This document shows, one piece after another, positions 35,103-43,395 of a stretch of DNA of 45,693 nucleotides. The stretch is from JAGQLF01 sp964437465 (GTDB lineage: Bacteria > Patescibacteriota > Dojkabacteria > J137). The notes beneath the pieces are model-generated. The model saw only the letters and a list, made by a program, of their open reading frames with translations, had not been told where the DNA came from and searched no databases. Each line of letters begins with the position of its first letter. Within the stretch, counting starts at the first letter, position 1. The translations under genes were made by a program, and so were the position numbers. The stretch covers positions 1 through 45,693 of the forward strand of contig CAYTGI010000010.1 of the NCBI GenBank assembly GCA_964437465.1, read 5' to 3'.

Positions 35103-35745
35103 TCTGATTTAAAATTGCCTGACATAAATCAATACCATCTTCATTCATTCTATATATAAATACAATAGGTATACCAAACTCGTTATCTCTAATCTCATAC
35201 TTAACTTTGTTTTCTGTTAAGAATGTTGATAAATCAACATCTTCTTCACTATATCTTGAGAAAAGATTTAATTCAGGTGATAATAATTCAAAGGCTAAAT
35301 AGCCATGCTCACTATTTACATCAATACAGCTAATTACTCCGTGGAGCTGGCTAAAAAATTCGCTTTTGCTTTTAAAGTAATGAGGGAAGTTTGCACCTTT
35401 TGCTATAACAACATCTACTCCATCAGCGGGAAGTAATTCATGATCTTTAGCATCTACCGCCATTAATGGCTTAATAAGTTTAGTCATATTTTGACTATCT
35501 CTTATCCCACTATAATACTTACCTGGGTAATTTAAACCTGGCTCTATTCCAATCGGATTTATTCCTTGGTTTCGCAACTCATTTAAGGTTGTGGCATTCG
35601 TCCCTGTCCCCACCTCAAGAACAATAAATTTTGGATCTTCCTTCCATCTAGCAAATTCATCTTCTGATAAGCCAATAGATCTACCTTCGTCAAAACTAGA
35701 ATCAGTAGGGCTCCAAGGTAATCTATCAAATGGATAGTCACTCAT
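35092..35745 (-). CDS. Class I SAM-dependent methyltransferase-like protein
   Basis: The 217-residue protein has a Rossmann-type start: strand F-I-V-L-E-V-G-T-G-T-N (motif I, about 40-50), a helix, and then P-I-G-I-E-P-G, whose Glu68 would contact the ribose of AdoMet. A later strand D-V-V-I-A-K-G-A-N-F (about 107-116) fits motif IV. The substrate cannot be told; the motif is compatible with small molecules, protein or RNA. It is the last gene of the run FKBP - signal peptidase - signal peptidase - this gene, starting 3 bases after the previous stop. It is shorter than average for the fold but complete. Confidence 0.75.
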   Translation of the reverse strand: MSDYPFDRLPWSPTDSSFDEGRSIGLSEDEFARWKEDPKFIVLEVGTGTNATTLNELRNQGINPIGIEPGLNYPGKYYSGIRDSQNMTKLIKPLMAVDAKDHELLPADGVDVVIAKGANFPHYFKSKSEFFSQLHGVISCIDVNSEHGYLAFELLSPELNLFSRYSEEDVDLSTFLTENKVKYEIRDNEFGIPIVFIYRMNEDGIDLCQAILNQIKN

Positions 35746-35748
35746 AAA

Positions 35749-36354
35749 CTAAAATCCTAGATCTCCTTTTTTGACTCTCTCAAAAGGAAATATTTTATAA
35801 ATTACTTTTCCTTTAATTGCTTCAATTCCAATCGGACCAAGTGATCTCGAGTCAAAGCTTACATCTCTATTATCTCCAGCAAGGAAAAATTCATCTGGCT
35901 TTAGAGTTACAGATGCTCCTCCATTTTTAAGGAAATCTCCATCTTTTCTTTCATTGTTAAAAATTCCAAAGTTTTCACTTACTAAATTACCATTCACATA
36001 AAAAACTCCTCTTTCCATTCTTACAGTATCTCCTGGTACCCCAATAATTCTTTTTACAATATCACCTTCTCCAGGTTGACTAAAAATCACAACATCACCT
36101 CTTTCAAACTCTAGACCTAAAGTATTTGATAGATCTGTCCCAAAGAACCAAGAGTGAGGTCTACTAACTAGTAAAAACTCGCCATCGTTAAAATTAGGTA
36201 GCATTGAAGGACCACTCACTTCATTTGGTGTAAAAACAAAGAAGTATAGTAATGCTAATGAAGTTATTAACACTGCAACAACGGTGATGACTATAGCTGG
36301 GACATTTCTCTTTTTTTCTTTTTTAATTTTTAGAAAAGGATTTTCGTTACTCAT
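35749..36354 (-). CDS. lepB: Signal peptidase I (second of a tandem pair)
   Basis: The product removes signal peptides from exported proteins at the outer face of the membrane. This 201-residue protein has one N-terminal helix (about 19-41) and the boxes of the family: G-P-S50-M-L-P-N-F with the catalytic Ser50, K101-R-I-I-G-V-P-G-D-T with the general base Lys101, and G-D-N-R-D-V-S-F-D-S-R box E. The ATG at 36354 is preferred over a TTG at 36363. It overlaps the stop of the first signal peptidase gene (ATGAGTAA). The two enzymes share the same order of boxes and probably arose by tandem duplication. The large number of secreted proteins in the window gives both a clear clientele. Confidence 0.93.
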   Translation of the reverse strand: MSNENPFLKIKKEKKRNVPAIVITVVAVLITSLALLYFFVFTPNEVSGPSMLPNFNDGEFLLVSRPHSWFFGTDLSNTLGLEFERGDVVIFSQPGEGDIVKRIIGVPGDTVRMERGVFYVNGNLVSENFGIFNNERKDGDFLKNGGASVTLKPDEFFLAGDNRDVSFDSRSLGPIGIEAIKGKVIYKIFPFERVKKGDLGF

Positions 36355-36982
36355 TTGAATCAACTAATTCACTTTGACCGGATGTTACTACACCAAATTT
36401 CTCTGGTGGCCAAAATCTAAACACAACCTTTCCTTTAATCCACTCTTCTTTTATCGGTCCTAGTGATCTTGAATCAAAGCTCACATCTCTATTATCTCCT
36501 GATAAGAAATATTCATCCTCTTTTAAAGTATATGCTCCATCGCCGTCTTGCAAGAACGTTCCATCCTTCCTTCTATCATTATTTAAATCATAATACTCCT
36601 CAAGCTTCATTCCATTCACATAATAAACTCCGTCTTCAATTCTTATTGTATCTCCTGGCTCAGCAATAATTCTCTTAACAAAATCATTTAAAGTAGGTTT
36701 TTGAAATACTACAACATCCCCTCTTCCGTAATTTAATCCAAAAGTATTACCAACACCAGTATCGTTAAACCATCTATGCAACTTGCTTGTGAACAAAAGA
36801 TCTCCGGTTACAAAATTTGGTTCCATCGAAGGGCCATCAACCTCATTTGGTGTGAGGATAAAAACATACAAAAATATGGATAATGCGACAGCAATAGCTA
36901 TCGATTGGAGAATATCTACAAAAACGTTGTCTTGCTGGATATCTGTCCTTCTTCTAAAAAATGTTCCCTCGCCTTGATCCAT
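36347..36982 (-). CDS. lepB: Signal peptidase I (first of a tandem pair)
   Basis: This 211-residue type I signal peptidase has a membrane helix at about 24-44, catalytic Ser52 in D-G-P-S-M-E-P-N-F, catalytic Lys103 in F-V-K-R-I-I-A-E-P-G-D-T, and the G-D-N-R-D-V-S-F-D-S-R box near 165. It lies 61 bases downstream of the FKBP gene and overlaps the next signal peptidase by a few bases. Differences in the substrate-pocket region (S-K-L-H-R-W-F against S-R-P-H-S-W-F) suggest the two may prefer different signal sequences, which is inference. Confidence 0.93.
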   Translation of the reverse strand: MDQGEGTFFRRRTDIQQDNVFVDILQSIAIAVALSIFLYVFILTPNEVDGPSMEPNFVTGDLLFTSKLHRWFNDTGVGNTFGLNYGRGDVVVFQKPTLNDFVKRIIAEPGDTIRIEDGVYYVNGMKLEEYYDLNNDRRKDGTFLQDGDGAYTLKEDEYFLSGDNRDVSFDSRSLGPIKEEWIKGKVVFRFWPPEKFGVVTSGQSELVDSNE

Positions 36983-37043
36983 ATTTAAAGTTTTTACAAA
37001 CCATTATTTAATATTTACAGCCATTAATCAATCAAGTTTATCC

Positions 37044-37757
37044 TTATTTTATAGCCATTAATTCAACATCAAAGATCAGATCTGAGTTAGGAGGTATATT
37101 TGAAGTACCTGCTTCTCCGTATGCTAATTCAGAAGGGATAAATATTCTTCTAACTTCACCAACTTTCATACCTGGAACACCTTCTTGCCAACCTTGAATT
37201 ACAGAATTCAATGAAAACTCAATTCCATCGGTATTCCCACTTTTAAAAGAACTATCGAATACTTCACCGTTTGATGCTAACCAACCAGTATAATTCGCCA
37301 CGACTGTTTGCCCTCTAGATACAGTTTCTCCTCCAATCCCTTCTTCTAAAGTACGTGTTGATAATTCAGTAATGTCTTCTAAAGTTTCTTTTGGGTAATT
37401 CTCTTCGTTTGCTAATCTACTTTCATTTATATTATTTATTGAAATAACCGTCTCAAGCTCATAAGAGTTATCAACAGTTTCAATAACTCTAATCTCTTTT
37501 TCTAGCCCTTCAGTAAACTCAAAGCCCTCAATTGTACCTGAAAAAATTTCATAATCACCATCAGCATCTTCCTTAATCTGAAAACAATCTTCCTCTCGTT
37601 CACATTCAACCAAATTTGGCCCTATAAAAAATGTTTGCTCATTCAAATCTTCAGAAGGTGTATATCTTACATTCTCATTAGACTTTGGAGAATAAATTAA
37701 AAAAAAGCCAAAAGCAAAAATAGGGATAGCAAAAACTACATATTTAATACCTTTCAT
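37044..37757 (-). CDS. Membrane-anchored FKBP-type peptidyl-prolyl isomerase
   Basis: An N-terminal helix (about 5-22) anchors this 237-residue protein; no lipobox Cys is present. A unique region of about 110 residues with a Cys pair (near 53 and 59) is followed by a complete FKBP domain (about 150-237): V-V-A-N-Y-T-G-W-L, G-E-V-F-D-S-S, V-I-Q-G-W-Q-E-G-V-P-G-M-K-V-G, R-R-I-F-I-P-S-E-L-A-Y-G and L-I-F-D-V-E-L. These include the Tyr, Phe-Asp, Val-Ile-Trp and Tyr pocket residues. It should help fold exported proteins just outside the membrane, fitting its place upstream of two signal peptidase genes. Confidence 0.92.
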   Translation of the reverse strand: MKGIKYVVFAIPIFAFGFFLIYSPKSNENVRYTPSEDLNEQTFFIGPNLVECEREEDCFQIKEDADGDYEIFSGTIEGFEFTEGLEKEIRVIETVDNSYELETVISINNINESRLANEENYPKETLEDITELSTRTLEEGIGGETVSRGQTVVANYTGWLASNGEVFDSSFKSGNTDGIEFSLNSVIQGWQEGVPGMKVGEVRRIFIPSELAYGEAGTSNIPPNSDLIFDVELMAIK

Positions 37758-37858
37758 TTAATTTCATTAATAAATAATTTAATTATTTTACTCCTATGAT
37801 TTGAACATGGTTTGAAATGTTAGAATAAAAAACCAAGATCCGATGCTTGAGGCTCTTT

Positions 37859-37882
37859 ATTATTAGGAGTACTGCTAATAAT
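37859..37882. promoter_or_regulatory. 24-bp near-perfect palindrome upstream of recO-pheT
   Basis: ATTATTAG-GAGTACTG-CTAATAAT is symmetric over all 24 bases except one mismatched G/G pair; its centre AGTACT is itself palindromic. It lies 22 bases before the recO ATG, at a promoter-proximal position, and could be an operator or an mRNA hairpin. No T run follows, so it is not a terminator. The rest of 37758-37903 shows nothing else clear. Confidence 0.45.
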
Positions 37883-37903
37883 TCAAGTCAATAATACCAA
37901 AAG

Positions 37904-38557
37904 ATGAGAAAAACAAGAAATGCAAAAGGAATAATTTATAGAATATTTAATTCAGGAGCATATGACAAGGTATTGTATTTAGTAAATGAAAAAGGAGAGA
38001 AAGAATCAATGCTGGCAAAAGGTGCAAGGAAACCTAGTAGTAAAAAAGCTTCTTCTATTGAAATTGGAAACTATGTTGAAACGAAAATAATCGATGGATA
38101 CGCTGTTCCTATTCTTCAAGATATAAAAACTTTGAATGAATATAAACAATGGAAAAAAAATATTGAATCGATAACATCCCTTCAATTCATTTTTGAAATC
38201 GTAAATTTCTTTTGTTATGAAGAAACAAGCGAAAATCAGCTATACATTTCTTTAAAAGATACACTAGATTCAGAATCATCTGATTATATTTTTCTCACAG
38301 GCATCTTTTTACTTCATATACTTAATGTTACAGGACATACTCCTCTTGAAGTTCAGGAAGAAAGCGATAGTAATAATAGTAGGATTACAAAAACCCAAAT
38401 GTTTATAATCAAAACTAACATACAAAATGCATTAAGAGTCAATTTAAGCCTTGAGGAAAAGAAAAAAATGTTAAAATTGCATGTTGAATGGGTGGAAGAG
38501 GTTGTTGAAAGGAATCTTAAGTCAAAACAAATATTATATAGTATCCTTAAAATTTAA
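37904..38557 (+). CDS. recO: DNA repair protein RecO
   Basis: RecO loads RecA onto single-stranded DNA together with RecR and anneals strands. The 217-residue protein begins with the RecO OB-fold pattern: an initial strand (A-K-G-I-I-Y-R), then Y-D-K-V-L-Y-L-V-N-E-K-G, then the small L-A-K-G-A-R-K-P-S-S-K strand-turn, then V-E-T-K-I-I. The helical C-terminal part follows. It is slightly shorter than the typical 240-residue form, and I do not see the zinc-finger cysteines some RecO proteins have. It ends 2 bases before the pheT ATG, so the two are co-transcribed. Confidence 0.82.
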   Translation: MRKTRNAKGIIYRIFNSGAYDKVLYLVNEKGEKESMLAKGARKPSSKKASSIEIGNYVETKIIDGYAVPILQDIKTLNEYKQWKKNIESITSLQFIFEIVNFFCYEETSENQLYISLKDTLDSESSDYIFLTGIFLLHILNVTGHTPLEVQEESDSNNSRITKTQMFIIKTNIQNALRVNLSLEEKKKMLKLHVEWVEEVVERNLKSKQILYSILKI

Positions 38558-38559
38558 AT

Positions 38560-40499
38560 ATGAAACTTTTACATAGTGTTCTAAAAAAATATATTCCCGA
38601 TTTAGATATTGATGCAGAAGAAGCAGCTAGAATTTTTACTGAGATTGGCTACATGAAAGATGGTGAGATTGAAAAAGTTAATTATGAAGGGAAAAATGAT
38701 TACTTTACAGATTTAGAAGTTAGACAAAATAGAGCTGATTGCTTTGGAGTTCAAGGTCTTGCGAGGGATTTAGCAGCATATTTAAACTTAGAGTTTAACT
38801 CACCAAAATATAAAGTAATGGTCCATAAAAACTTAGAATCATTACCTATTCAAATAATAGCAAAGAAAGCAGTAAAAAGAGTCATGGCGGTAAAACTTAC
38901 AGACCTTAAGATTAAAGAATCTCCGAAGTGGCTTACTGACTATTTAGATCTATACGACATAAACTCGATTAACACACTAGTTGACCTAACAAATTACGTA
39001 ATGATAGAGACTGCACATCCTTCACACGCGTTCGATGCAGATATCTCTGGGGATGGACTAACTTGGGAGATTAATCCAGAATATAAAGAGATAACTTCTT
39101 TAGATGGAACTAAAATTAAACTCTCTAAGGATGCATTAATTGTTTCTGATGGAAAACAACCACTAGCTTTAGCTGGTTTAGTTGGTGGTAAAAAAGCAGA
39201 GATGTCAAAAGATTCAAAGAACGTTATTATTGAAATGGCGGTATATGATGGTGGTTTAATCCGAAGGAATAGTAGAGATATGAAAGTTTTTACTGAGGCA
39301 AGTTCAAGGTTAGAGAAGTTTATGGATCCTGATTCACTTGACGAAGCATTTAATATGTTGATTTCATTAATTCTTGAATACTGTAGTGGGAAAATTGATT
39401 CAAGTATCTACGATGAATATTTAATAAAAGAAGAAAAAAAGGAAATTAGTGTAAACCTGGATAAAGCTAGCCAAATAGCTGGTGTAGAGATTTCACATAA
39501 AGAATCCCTTGACTACCTAACTAAACTAGGCTTTGAATTAGTAAAACAGGATGTACCAGAAATAAAAGTAAAAAGACCAATTAATAGACTAGATATAGAG
39601 CTTGAAGAAGATGTTTTTGAAGAAATAATAAGAATGAATGGTTATTACAGTCTCCCAACAGATAAATTAACCGTTAATGTAGTTAAGGATGTTACCCCTT
39701 CACATATAAATCTTATTGATCACATAAAAGATATACTAACAGCAAATGGGTTTGACGAAATAAGATCTTGGGTACTTGTTGACGAAGAAAAAAATAATAA
39801 AGGAAATAGCACAGAATTAAAACCAATTAGAGTTCAGAATTCAATTAATGATGAAGTTCCTATTTTGAGACAATCTCTAGCTCCAGGAATAATTGACCAA
39901 ATTGAAATATATAAGAAAAAGTTCATTAATGATATTAGAATTTTTGAAATTGGCAAGGTATTTAACGATTCAGGTGTGTATGAAGAAAATTATTCTTTAG
40001 GAGCTGCTATTGAAGGGAATTCTTTTGAGCTACTTCAAAGTTATTTATCAAGTCTTTTAAATTCAATTGGGATTAAAAATATAAAGTTTGAAAAAAAATC
40101 ACAAGTAAACAAATATGCTCATCCAAAAACTTCATTTGATGTATTAGTTTCAAATAANNNNNNNNNNGAGTTTTCTATCTACTTAATGAGGTAGAAAGTC
40201 TTTCCGGCTCCTTTTTTGAATTAGATATAAACAGAATCGATAAGATAAGAATGAATAATAAATCTACAATAGAATTAACAGGAAAAATTGTAAGCTTAGA
40301 TTCAAATATTGAGTTAGTTGAAGGAGAAGATATTAATAATAAAGTCATTGAAATACTTAAAAATCAGGATTTTATTTGGTCATGGTCAGTTGTAGATACA
40401 TATATGGAGAATTCAATTACCAGATACACTGTTAGAGTTGAATACTTTAATCTATCCGACCAGGAAGCTAAGGCTCTAAATGAGAAATTATTTAACTAA
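38560..40499 (+). CDS. pheT: Phenylalanyl-tRNA synthetase beta subunit, interrupted by an assembly gap
   Basis: PheT pairs with PheS to charge tRNA-Phe. Recognisable are R-Q-N-R-A-D-C-F-G-V-Q-G-L-A-R-D (about 53-68), the B3/4 editing domain with V-D-L-T-N-Y-V-M-I-E-T and H-P-S-H-A-F-D, the B5 domain with R-P-I-N-R-L-D-I-E-L-E-E-D, the catalytic-like core and a C-terminal anticodon-binding fold (S-V-V-D-T-Y-M-E-N-S, then V-R-V-E-Y-F). A 10-N run (40158-40167) shifts the frame; the downstream frame opens directly after it (V-F-Y-L-L-N-E-V-E-S-L), so this is one gene of about 645 residues. The EMAP/OB tRNA-binding domain that normally lies between the first 40 residues and the N-R-A-D-C motif is absent. 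pheS is not in the window. Confidence 0.9.
40158..40167. other. Assembly gap of 10 N inside pheT
   Basis: A fixed-length N run. The frames on either side join only if the true gap leaves remainder 2 on division by three (2, 5, 8 bases and so on). Confidence 0.95.
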
Positions 40500-41278
40500 A
40501 GAAATGAGTTAAATTCAGGCCTTTGAAAAGATTCTTTTAATGTTGAATTTGTAATCTCATAGCTATAATTAAATTCTTCAATTATTAACTCTCCCGAAGA
40601 ATCAAACTCAGGATTATTTGTGAGTAAAAGATCTATCTCAGGACTACTCATATTAAAGCTAACTTCGACATTATCAGTATAGAAATCTACTCCAACCCTG
40701 TGATTAGTCTCATTACTAATTTTGAGATCTAGTTTTCTACTACCATTAAATTTATAAACTATGTCTTCTATTTGAATATTGTCTTCAAATCGCTCATTTA
40801 GGAATCTTTCTATCTCCGCTTTGATGTATATCTCTGAGGCTTCGCTAGATAAAGAATATATCCAACTTGAGCTGTTATCTCGAAATGAGTAATCGGAATT
40901 ATCTGAAACTAGTTTGAATAGTTCAAGTTCATTTATCAGTAATATTGGTAGAGAGACCTCTTCTAATGCATTTGAATTTATTCCATCACTTATTGTTCTC
41001 TCTTCAAAATCGACACTTATTACTTCTTTTATCTCCTCATTAAACTCTGGAAAAACTAATCCTTCATTTGCTAAAAGAGGTAAGTTCAAATTAGCTTTAA
41101 TCTTAAAAATTTGATCTCCTTCAAAGAATGAATATATATCCTCAAGCGATGTATTAACATCATTCTCGAATATCTCTTTAGAAATTCTAAGAGGTCTAAA
41201 AAAAAGGTAAATGCCAAAAAGAAATATCGCTATGGCAATTGCAAATATTACAAATAACCATAGCGATTTATATTTCAT
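40496..41278 (-). CDS. Unknown single-pass membrane protein
   Basis: This 260-residue protein has one N-terminal membrane helix (about 6-27) followed by R-P-L-R. The remaining 230 residues are acidic, strand-rich and presumably extracellular. No family is recognised. Its stop overlaps the last bases of the convergent pheT, and its ATG shares one base with the stop of the upstream gene (TAATG), so it is translationally coupled to the 449-residue anchored protein. The two probably work together at the membrane. Confidence 0.72.
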   Translation of the reverse strand: MKYKSLWLFVIFAIAIAIFLFGIYLFFRPLRISKEIFENDVNTSLEDIYSFFEGDQIFKIKANLNLPLLANEGLVFPEFNEEIKEVISVDFEERTISDGINSNALEEVSLPILLINELELFKLVSDNSDYSFRDNSSSWIYSLSSEASEIYIKAEIERFLNERFEDNIQIEDIVYKFNGSRKLDLKISNETNHRVGVDFYTDNVEVSFNMSSPEIDLLLTNNPEFDSSGELIIEEFNYSYEITNSTLKESFQRPEFNSFL

Positions 41279-42627
41279 TAGTCTCTAATTTGTAATGCTA
41301 GAACTTGAGTTAGACCACTAACAGTCTCCGTACTAATTAATCTAAAGTCAGCTTCATTTTTCAATTGAATCATTATTTCAGCTCTTCCATTTTCAAATGA
41401 TTCTAGATCTGCTCTCACAAAGTTCGCAGCAATTAAATCAATTGATAGATCTGCTTGGCTAACACCATTCTCATTAAATTCAATCCTTTCTAGATTTTCA
41501 ATTGTCAGTTTAATGTATGGAAGCCCTTCCTCAGTCACTAATTCAGCCGAAGCGTAAGGTGTGAATTCCTCACCTACAACTCTTGGCTCTCCCCAAGCAA
41601 TTTCGAAAAAGTCACCCTGATCCTCATAAAATGTTTCATTTAATGTAATAGTATTTCCTGTAACTCCTCCCGATACAAATTGTTTATCTCTTGAGAATTC
41701 ATTATCTAGTCTTACTCCAGATGGTGGAGTTGAAGTTCCTCCCCTGTTGTCAGATTCAGGTTCTTCTTGTGGTTCTTCATCAACAGTATCTTCGGTTACA
41801 TCATCCGGAGCCTCTTCAGTATCAGGTGTTTCTTCAGGCTCTTCTTCATCTAACCTTCCTTCTACCTGGTCAAGTGATCTAATATCGATTGTAATACCTT
41901 GCGTTGTTGGAGTAACTAGATATCTAAATTCTGTTGAGACATTCAGAGTAAATGTATTAGTATTTGCTCCATAAACAGAGTTGGTTACAAGGTCATTTAT
42001 CTGAATTGTTTCCATAAGATTTTCATTTATCTGCATCTCAGATGGAAATACAACATCAAGGGAATTTCTATCAGCATTATAGTTTATTGCAATTCTAGGC
42101 AATTCTTCCTGCAAAGTTACCCCATCAATTTCAAATTCAACTCTAGCAAAAGTATTGTACCTATTGTAAGTGAACTTAGAAATAGATATATTATCAACAC
42201 TAGCGTTTGTATTCCCAACTGATAGAGAAAGTGAGTCTATCAATTCTTCGTTTGAAGGAGTATCTAAAGGATCATTCTTCATTGTAGTACTTATAGACAA
42301 ATTTGCAGACTCAATAGGTTCAGGAGTGAGATCTTCAGGTTGCTCATTGTCTACTTGGTTTTCAGTATCGGTTGGTTCAGATTCATTAGAAATTAGAGAA
42401 CGAACAAGTAATGCTAACCCAACCCCAATAACAATAACTACAACTACATATAGAATAATTCTAAGTGAGCTTTCTTCTTCATTATCTTTTCTCTCACTAA
42501 ATCTGGACATATCAAACCTATCGGCATGTACTGTGCTACTAGGATTACTCTCTACACCTTGAGCTTTGGATAACAATGGAGATCCCTCTATTTGTTCAGA
42601 GTCATTTACACTTCTAAGACTTGGCAT
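41278..42627 (-). CDS. Single-pass membrane protein with AMIN-like and acidic regions
   Basis: About 56 cytoplasmic residues rich in Ser, Glu and Asp precede one transmembrane helix (about 57-76). Outside, a strand-rich domain (about 105-250; F-A-R-V-E-F-E-I-D, R-I-A-I-N-Y, L-D-V-V-F-P-S) resembles an AMIN-type beta-sandwich, which binds peptidoglycan or polysaccharide in other proteins. A very acidic Glu/Pro/Asp linker (about 253-298) and a second beta domain (about 305-449) follow. AMIN assignment is tentative. The gene has a strong promoter and its stop overlaps the start of the next anchored protein by one base. Confidence 0.7.
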   Translation of the reverse strand: MPSLRSVNDSEQIEGSPLLSKAQGVESNPSSTVHADRFDMSRFSERKDNEEESSLRIILYVVVVIVIGVGLALLVRSLISNESEPTDTENQVDNEQPEDLTPEPIESANLSISTTMKNDPLDTPSNEELIDSLSLSVGNTNASVDNISISKFTYNRYNTFARVEFEIDGVTLQEELPRIAINYNADRNSLDVVFPSEMQINENLMETIQINDLVTNSVYGANTNTFTLNVSTEFRYLVTPTTQGITIDIRSLDQVEGRLDEEEPEETPDTEEAPDDVTEDTVDEEPQEEPESDNRGGTSTPPSGVRLDNEFSRDKQFVSGGVTGNTITLNETFYEDQGDFFEIAWGEPRVVGEEFTPYASAELVTEEGLPYIKLTIENLERIEFNENGVSQADLSIDLIAANFVRADLESFENGRAEIMIQLKNEADFRLISTETVSGLTQVLALQIRD

Positions 42628-42657
42628 CGTTTTAAATTTAATAGTTAATCTTTCAAC

Positions 42658-42686
42658 AGTATAGATAAAAAAACTGTCTTTCTCAA
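42658..42686 (-). promoter_or_regulatory. Promoter of the two anchored-protein genes
   Basis: On the minus strand TTGAGA (42681-42686) and TATACT (42658-42663) have a 17-base spacer; the leader to the ATG at 42627 is about 25 bases. It lies just after the sufC stop. Confidence 0.7.
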
Positions 42687-42698
42687 GATTTTATCATA

Positions 42699-43379
42699 CT
42701 ACCTAGTTAACTTACCTTGAGTTATTTTGAAGTTTAAGTCGGGGAATATATGATCACTAATATCGTTATAATGAGAAACAATTAACCAAGTTGTGTTTTT
42801 TTTTGTTTCCTTATATATTTTTAATGCTTTAAAGATCTCTGCTCTAGACTGTTTATCCAGCCCGGAATCTGCCTCGTCAATTAAAATTAATTTGGGTTCA
42901 ATAATGAGCAGCTGAAGAATCTCTGTCTTTTTTCTTTCTCCTCCTGAAAAACCTACATTCAAGTTCCTATCTAATAAGCTTTGAGGATAATTAATAATCT
43001 CAGCCTTTTCTTCTAAAATTTTTCTAAATTTAAAAACTGGAAGTTGCTCTTCGTGATGAATATTGTAAATAATTCTCAAAAATTCTTTTAATGAAAGTCC
43101 AGGAATTGAAATAGGTGTTTGATTTGCTAAAAATATTCCTAGCCTTGACCTCTCAGATGGATCTTTATGATTTAAAATATTACCATTAAAAGTCATCTCA
43201 CCTTCTTTTACACTTATTGAAGGATTCCCCATAATGGCGTTTAAAAGAGTTGATTTACCAGAGCCATTAAGACCATCTATGTATGCTACCTTACCTACCT
43301 CTACATCAAAACTTATATTTTTTAAAATTTGCTTTTGAGTATCTGACTCTACTACGCTAATATTATTGATACTTAACAT
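42699..43379 (-). CDS. sufC: SufC-type ABC ATPase
   Basis: This 226-residue ATPase has Walker A G-L-N-G-S-G-K-S-T (36-44), signature F-S-G-G-E-R-K-K (144-151), Walker B L-I-L-I-D-E-A-D-S-G-L-D (164-175) and the switch His203. The F-S-G-G-E-(R/K)-K-(K/R)-x-E-I-L-Q stretch followed by D-E-A-D-S-G-L-D is typical of SufC, the ATPase of the SufBCD iron-sulfur cluster scaffold. No sufB, sufD or sufS is adjacent in the window, which is unusual because they normally form one operon. The gene begins 5 bases after a TATAAT, so its mRNA may lack a leader. It is divergent from mscL, with 16 bases between start codons. Confidence 0.88.
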   Translation of the reverse strand: MLSINNISVVESDTQKQILKNISFDVEVGKVAYIDGLNGSGKSTLLNAIMGNPSISVKEGEMTFNGNILNHKDPSERSRLGIFLANQTPISIPGLSLKEFLRIIYNIHHEEQLPVFKFRKILEEKAEIINYPQSLLDRNLNVGFSGGERKKTEILQLLIIEPKLILIDEADSGLDKQSRAEIFKALKIYKETKKNTTWLIVSHYNDISDHIFPDLNFKITQGKLTR

Positions 43380-43384
43380 ACTTA

Positions 43385-43390
43385 ATTATA
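43385..43390 (-). promoter_or_regulatory. -10 box of sufC, leaderless start
   Basis: A perfect TATAAT on the minus strand ends 5 bases before the sufC ATG (43379), which predicts transcription starting at or beside the start codon. No clear -35 is seen. Confidence 0.5.
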
Positions 43391-43395
43391 GCAGC

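Noticed and set aside
40251..40499. Independent 82-residue gene after pheT
   Set aside because: Its frame is open back to the N gap and it matches the C-terminal anticodon-binding domain of PheT.
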